21,929 nucleotides of DNA from Elysia marginata (lineage: Eukaryota > Mollusca > Gastropoda > Plakobranchidae). Below are positions 16,606 to 21,929 of this stretch, piece by piece. The stretch's first letter is position 1. Every line of letters starts with the position of its first letter. Location: positions 17,115 to 39,043 of the forward strand of contig BMAT01004718.1 of the NCBI GenBank assembly GCA_019649035.1, given 5' to 3'. A program made the translations under genes and the position numbers. The notes beneath the pieces were generated by a model. It saw only the letters and a list, made by a program, of their open reading frames with translations, was not told where the DNA came from and did no database searches.

Positions 16606-19600
16606 ATTTCTGCTGGTTTTTTTTGTTAGAAATTGTTGAATAATTAATGAACAGGGCCAAAGAGATCTTCAAATTAAAGTCTTCCTTTAGTTAAATTATT
16701 TTTCTACTCATTTTTTTTCTCATCTAATTGTCTGTCTCCATCAAATAGCTATTCTCTAGAAACAATTAAAACTTAGTGAAACAATCTTAAAGTCTCAAAA
16801 GTGTAGGCATCGAGTACAGCAGGCAGAGGATATGACTATATGTGTATAATAGAGGACCCCTTTCATGTCTCTGTTATTTGCTCACCAATTTGAATTTGAT
16901 GACAACGAACAAACTCACTGAAATATTAGAGGGAAAAAACATTTAAAATAAAAGTTGAACTGTATGTCTTTGAAACTACATCTTTTTTTTGATAAAATGA
17001 AGCAAGTGAGGAAGCTTAGAAGATGGGGACTGAGCAGTGGACATATATTTTACATACATTACCTTCCTTTAAGGTAAAGAAATAATTGTGATAATGTGAT
17101 AATTTTGAACGCCAAGATGAGCACTCATATCATTCATGTAGTTGCGATTTTTTATAAAAATAAAACTGTCACCTAAACTCTGTCCTACATATCTATTTTG
17201 CTCAACTGATTTTGTTTTGTTTTTTTTTTCTGTGGTGAGTTCAAATGGAAATTTTCTCACTTGAATATGAAAGGGGGAAAAATAATATTGTTTTGATGAT
17301 GGTTATAAATAGTGTTAAACTTGCGATGGTGACATGAATTTTTGAAGTTATATTTGCAATATGAATTACAAAGATAGATATATTGTCCAGGCTAATTATT
17401 GTTATATTACATAATTATTCTCAAAGTATGTTTTTTTTATATCTTGTTTATACAAAACGTTGGAAACTTTTTTGGTCAAGTTTTGACTTCTGCCAATAAA
17501 TGTTTTTCTGCCAGTCTTTTCTAGTCTTACATAGCTTCATTTTTTGGAAGCTTCTGTTTTAGCAGGGATCTGTCTTCTGAATGTGTCATTTTTAGCAGTA
17601 TAAACATGTGACTTCACAGCTAGGCCAACCTGTGTAAATTGTTGTACAATTTCATCTAAAGCTACTAAAGCTAAGAAGATTAATCAATAGTTATTTGTGG
17701 ACAGCCAGTAAAGCAAAACTCATCATTTTATTTTTTAGGGTTTATCCTTTTATACTAGTGGAGCCTGAAATTTGAAACTTTAACCAGGTTTTCCTATGCC
17801 TGATCTTTTCTGTACAACAGTTATCTAATTTTAAAACAGGATATTTGTTGGAGTGATACTTTCTTGTTTTTAGAACTATTTTACTGATGATTGTTATGAT
17901 TTGCTATATATGGATTGCCACATTGTAAGAATAGAGAATTTCTTTGCATACAAGTAAAATGGGATCTGGATAAAATCATCTTGGAACAAAAATGTGTTCA
18001 CTTGATGTGGTATGAATATAAAGAATAACAAAATGGGGCCTCCCTGAGTGATTGATGTAAGCAGACTTCACCGTGATTTTTTTTGGTACCAAAACTTGTC
18101 TTTGCAGAAATTACATCAAGCTTTTTACTCAAGGCTCAGAAGTATCCAATAAATAAGAACATGTTCATTCTCACGCACAATACGATTGAAACTGAAACAA
18201 ACTATAAAATTAAAATATGTCTTGTGACCAGTTCAAGGGATTCAATTATTGGAAAAAGTCAGTTAAAAGTAGATCCTTTTTTCTCTCAACAATTTTAAGC
18301 AACATGTTTTCTTATATCCTGCCACAAAATTTTGATAATTTTTAGTGTTTGGAAGCCTAGGAAAATGCATTCTTCAAAATATCAATATCTTTTTATTTGA
18401 AAATTGCAACATCAGATTGATTTAAACTGTTTGCCATACATACAAATAAAATAAAAACACATTCATAGCCGGAAAGATAATCTACAGTGCACATTTAAAT
18501 TAAGCTTGGCTCTTTAAAAAAGGGCCGTTATTGCTGCTTTTCTCCACCAAAAATATTGTTGCCTCATCTTTTTTTTTAACACCTATGTGAATTACAATTA
18601 TTTTTTAATAGAATTATATTTTGTCTGATCTATGAATGATTCAATTATAGGAATCAATTGTTTTAGTTTTAAAAATGTAATTGTCTTCACAGTTTGTTTG
18701 CTTTTTGGTTATGGTCTTTTAAAGAATTTTTTCTTCCTATTGTGTTATATTGCAAGAACTCGAAACATACTCATACTTACTGCTTATTAAATGTTCAGTG
18801 GAAATGTATACTTTTCCTGAGATTGCATTGTTTTATTCCCTTTTACAGACACAGTTTTCTACCTAAAGAATTCATCAATAGTCTTCAGGTTTATGAAGTT
18901 TATCTTCTTCACTAATTGCATTACTTACAATTTCTTAAATTCAAATTATTGTCCTGTACATTTACCTACAATAGACCTCAATAAACTTATTGTAGAAAAA
19001 AACCACCAGTCTTCTGCTGTCAAATACAATTTTGTGGATCTGTTTTTTTGCATAATGTCATGGACTTCAATTTCCACAACATCAGGCAAATATGTGTAAT
19101 GTATTATAAACAAGACAAATGTTAAAAGAAAAGGAAAGATTACTTTGCAGGGGCACAAGCTTGTTCAACCTTGAACTCCAAGTGAAAGCTTTAAATAATA
19201 AAAAAAAGAAATCTTTTCTGTCAAAAAACCCTGTAATTCCTCAGTTAACCATATGCCTACTTATGGTTTGACAGAGTTAGTCTGTTCACAAAAGCCAATG
19301 TTTTGAATCGGCCGGCAGCGCAAGTGGTTTCATTTTGTTGGAGTGACACAATAAATCAAAGATTGGAATTTTTCTCTTAACATTTCAAAGTCTTGCAACT
19401 TAAACAATGCATTTTTTTATAAGTTTCCAAATGTTGAAAATGGTTTCAAATTACACGATTAGAAATCTTGAAAATATTTTAGTTCCTATGTTTACTAAAA
19501 CTAGTACATACAATGCAGTGAAGATAAATGTTTCATTGCATAGTAGGCCTAGTTCTTTTTTTTTTTTTTGGATCAAATTTAATAAAATAGTATAATTGTT

Positions 19601-19980
19601 GCAGGGTTAACATTAGTGAAATATGACTTTTTATTTGTCTGCTCTTGAGAAAAAACTTAAGTCTAATGTTAGAAAATTAGATTGAAATAGAAATACCATT
19701 TGAGTTTGAGAGACAAACTCTTATTTTGCAGTATTATCACAAAATTTTAGCTTAACATGAGACTTTGCATTCCTTAAAGCTACCTGACGTATAGGGATTA
19801 CAGGTCCACATTAAATGGGCTGTTCAAACAATTTAAACTTGTTATAGGCGTATATAAATATAGATATTACACTACCCTGTCTGATTCAATTGGACTGAAT
19901 TCGAGGTAATGTCATATATGTGGGAGCTTTCTCATCGTTTTGCTTCATGAACATGGAGGATCTACATGGTTTGTCTCATC
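16606..19980. other. Downstream region with no gene recognised
   Basis: 3.4 kb of AT-rich sequence with many A and T runs and several chance AATAAA words. Short open frames (17069-17260, 18083-18298, 18694-19158, 19407-19595) are low-complexity and unlike any family I know. A small CG-containing patch (aatcggccggcagcgcaagt, about 19306-19325) stands out but is too short to assign. Confidence 0.6.
17495..17500 (+). terminator. Candidate distal poly(A) signal AATAAA
   Basis: AATAAA followed directly by a T-rich stretch (tgtttttctgccagtctttt). It could end a longer NECAB 3' UTR. AATAAA is common by chance in DNA this AT-rich, so this is only a possibility. Confidence 0.25.
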
Positions 19981-20015
19981 CACACCTCCAGAAGTAGCAG
20001 CAGCCGCAGCACTAT

Positions 20016-20152
20016 AGTATTAGCTTAATAGGGATAGAAGGAGGAAGAAGAAATAAGTAAAAGCAACCGCTGCAGCTGTTAGCTTATCCTGTAGTAATAG
20101 GGATAGAGGGAGGAAGAATAGATAAGTAAAAGCAACCACAGCAGCTTATCCT

Positions 20153-20213
<61 letters not shown>

Positions 20214-20240
20214 GGGTGGAAGGAGGAAGAAGAGATGAGG
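20016..20240. repeat. Three diverged tandem copies of a 60-75 bp unit
   Basis: Three copies share a core like ATAGGGATAGA-GGAGGAAGAA and then AAGTAAAAGCAACC and AGCTTATCCTG. They begin near 20016, 20091 and 20154. The third copy has lost much of the tail, and its short TAG run has expanded to 20 units. Confidence 0.75.
20154..20213. repeat. Perfect (TAG)20 microsatellite
   Basis: Sixty bases of uninterrupted TAG. On the minus strand it gives a run of 20 tyrosine codons in an open frame, which is an artefact of the repeat. Confidence 0.98.
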
Positions 20241-20469
20241 AAAATCTGCAGCAGTACTAACAGTATTACATGTATTATTGTAACAGCAGTGGGTAATACT
20301 AATAGAAGTAAAATACTTTCATGGGTTTGTTTTTCATAAATGTCAACATAGGTTACAGTAACACACAAGCAGCAACTGGAGCATCATCAAAGCTAAAGTA
20401 TAAATAATAAGTGTATCAGTAAGAGGATGCTTGCTCTTAGCAACAGAGCTACCATGTTTCAGTGCGACT
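20241..20469. other. Spacer between the TAG repeat and the second LINE (nothing recognised)
   Basis: AT-rich with scattered imperfect AGCAG and TAATA triplets that look like outward decay of the neighbouring repeat. The exact start of the LINE within 20440-20490 cannot be fixed. Confidence 0.5.
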
Positions 20470-20486
20470 TGAGGTCACAAAGATAA

Positions 20487-21820
20487 ACAGTTGACATTTT
20501 TTTTCTGCGAGACAGCTGCAAGAAAAATGCCGAGAACAAAGCCAGTCACTGTTCTTCGCTGTCATAGACCTCGCCAAAGCATATGATCTTGTGAGCAGGG
20601 AGGAGCCTCTGAAATTGCTACAAAAATTGCCTGTCCTCCATGGCTGAAAAGATTCGTAGAATCCTTTTATAGTGGCATGGGTCAATATCTGAAAGCTTCC
20701 CTATCCTCAGTGGTATTGGGAATGAGAATAGAGCACAACATTATCGTTCTTAGCCGCAAGCAATTGACTTCAGAGATGGAATTTGTCAACAGGAACGATA
20801 ATTTGCACTCTAATCTCATTCCCCATAAAGTAAAGCTATGTTCTGGTTCTAACCGTGTTTGGGATCCGTTTATCTCTCGTTCTTGACGACGCTTTAAAAA
20901 GCGCTATCGACGGTGTGTATCTGCAATCAAGATCCGATGAAAATTTTTCAATATTCAACACCTCAAGGCCAAGGCAAAGGTTAGACGTGTTCCATTACGA
21001 GCACTTCTGCTCGCTGATGCTACTGCATTGGTAGCACACATTGAAGCTGGAATCCAAAATGTTGTTCATCGGTGTCAACGGCGTGTAATGAATTTGGACT
21101 CTCTTTCGGACCAACTGTTTTGACTAAACTGATACTAGATGTGAAAATGAACAAAAGAACAGGCAAGGCTGCCTTAGTGATATCCAGACTCAATAAAAAA
21201 AAAGTCTGGGAAAATTGAAGCCTCTCTAGAAAGACTAAGGCGTCAGTGTATCAAGCATGTGTTACATCAAAATTGTTGTATGGTTCTAGGTACCGGACCG
21301 TTTAGTCGCCTCTCATGAACGTAGACTATATGTCTTCCAGTTCCACACGCACTGTTTACTACGCATTTTAGGTATCACATGGAAATACAACATTCTAGAC
21401 AATGAAGTACATGTTCGTAAAAGGTCAAAACTCCTAATTATGTTTTACTCTTTTTTTCTCTTCGTTGGTTGGGTTACGTTCAAAGAATGGCAGATGGTCG
21501 AAATGTACAGCGAACTTGAAGGAGGCAGAAGGTCCAGAGGAAGGCCAAAGTTGAGATATATGGACGTCTGCAAGAGACTTGAATTAGGCAAACATTGAAT
21601 ATCCTTAGTCCTGGAAAGGCCTGGCTGACGACCGCAGCTTATGGAAATTAGCTGTCTCAGTTGGAATGGTGACAGCAGAAACAAAGATGTTCCTTCACAG
21701 GGAGGATATGAAGGAAAGGAGAATATAAAAAAGACTATGAACAGATATACTTGCGCCACCTGTGGCAGAGTTCACAAATGAAGCATTGAGCTCTACAGCC
21801 ACGCCAAAAAAAATTGCTGA
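20487..21820 (+). pseudogene. Broken LINE reverse transcriptase with C2HC zinc-finger tail
   Basis: The coding sequence hops between frames: shifts lie near 20500, 20625, 20970, 21090 and 21510. Stops fall within otherwise good frames, for example a TGA at 21779-21781 inside the zinc finger. The segment expected to hold RT motif B (about 20660-20880) is not recognisable, so it may have been replaced or has decayed. The last cysteine codon (21815-21817) is followed by TGA at 21818-21820. Confidence 0.82.
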
Positions 21821-21900
21821 TCTAAAGCTTAACTCTGAAAAGTTTTCTATCCATAGTCATCCGCGTCTGAGTGATGCAATCAGTAGCCTATGTATTGTAA

Positions 21901-21929
21901 AGAAGAAGAAGTAGTAGTAGTAGTAGTAG
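21901..21929 (+). repeat. LINE 3' tail: (AGA)3 then (TAG)6, open at the window end
   Basis: A triplet tail after the LINE 3' UTR. It switches from AGA to TAG units and runs off the window edge, so its full length and any target duplication are unseen. Confidence 0.8.

Larger units (their letters stand above)
20470..21929 (+). mobile_element. Second non-LTR retrotransposon (different LINE family), decayed, 3' end at window edge
   Basis: Reading the frames in order gives ARQLQEKCREQSQ, RT motif A (VIDLAKAYDLVSRE), DDALKSAIDGVYLQSRSDE, a degenerate motif C (LLADATALVAH in place of a FADD-type core), KTKASVYQACV with LLYGS, LRWLGYVQRMADGR, GGRRSRGRPKLRYMDVCKRD, and a C-terminal CATC-x12-H-x4-C zinc finger. 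The 3' tail is (GAA)n then (TAG)n, cut by the window end. The order and motifs match a widespread invertebrate LINE type distinct from the one at 1695-3400. No endonuclease domain is seen, so it is 5'-truncated or starts near 20440. Confidence 0.85.

Noticed and set aside
18083..19158. Short open frames downstream of NECAB
   Set aside because: Length expected by chance in AT-rich DNA; no motifs, no splice signals in register.
20084..20368. Minus-strand open frame with a run of 20 tyrosines
   Set aside because: It is the translation of the (TAG)20 microsatellite; flanking residues resemble no protein.

Overview
The window reads as animal nuclear DNA: AT-rich, with short exons bounded by GT/AG splice sites and introns loaded with decayed transposons. 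Nothing prokaryotic (operons, ribosome binding sites, CRISPR) is visible. The repeat types (non-LTR retrotransposons with a CETW-type C-terminal tail, hAT-like DNA transposons, frequent TAGATCTA words) fit an invertebrate, plausibly a mollusc such as a gastropod. The species is an inference and cannot be fixed from this sequence.

The only host gene I can support is a plus-strand NECAB gene (N-terminal EF-hand calcium-binding protein). Nine coding exons lie between 829 and 15754, with mutually compatible phases, giving 269 complete residues plus one split codon and a TGA stop. The exons for the N terminus and EF-hand lie upstream of the window. The part present covers the coiled-coil-rich middle (829-4520), a short linker (7549-8289) and the C-terminal antibiotic-biosynthesis-monooxygenase-like (ABM) domain (10436-15754). 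The 3' UTR probably ends near a poly(A) signal at 16579.

Three NECAB introns each hold a transposon. Intron 953-3480 has an antisense, 5'-truncated LINE (1695-3400) with a 7-bp target duplication. Intron 10546-12488 has a hAT-like element (11142-12248). The last intron has a longer hAT-like element (13453-15621) that still carries a broken zinc-finger reading frame and a CpG-rich promoter-like stretch. All three ends lie fairly close to the downstream 3' splice site.

Downstream of the gene, 16610-19980 shows no gene. At 20016-20240 there is a local tandem repeat with a perfect (TAG)20 microsatellite. From about 20470 to the window end is a second, different, badly decayed LINE on the plus strand, with a C2HC zinc-finger tail and a (GAA)/(TAG) 3' end.

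The most unusual item is a 33-bp, nearly perfect inverted repeat (16449-16533) in the predicted NECAB 3' UTR. Its only two mismatches both become G-U pairs in sense-strand RNA, so it is a candidate microRNA-like or other structured RNA hairpin.
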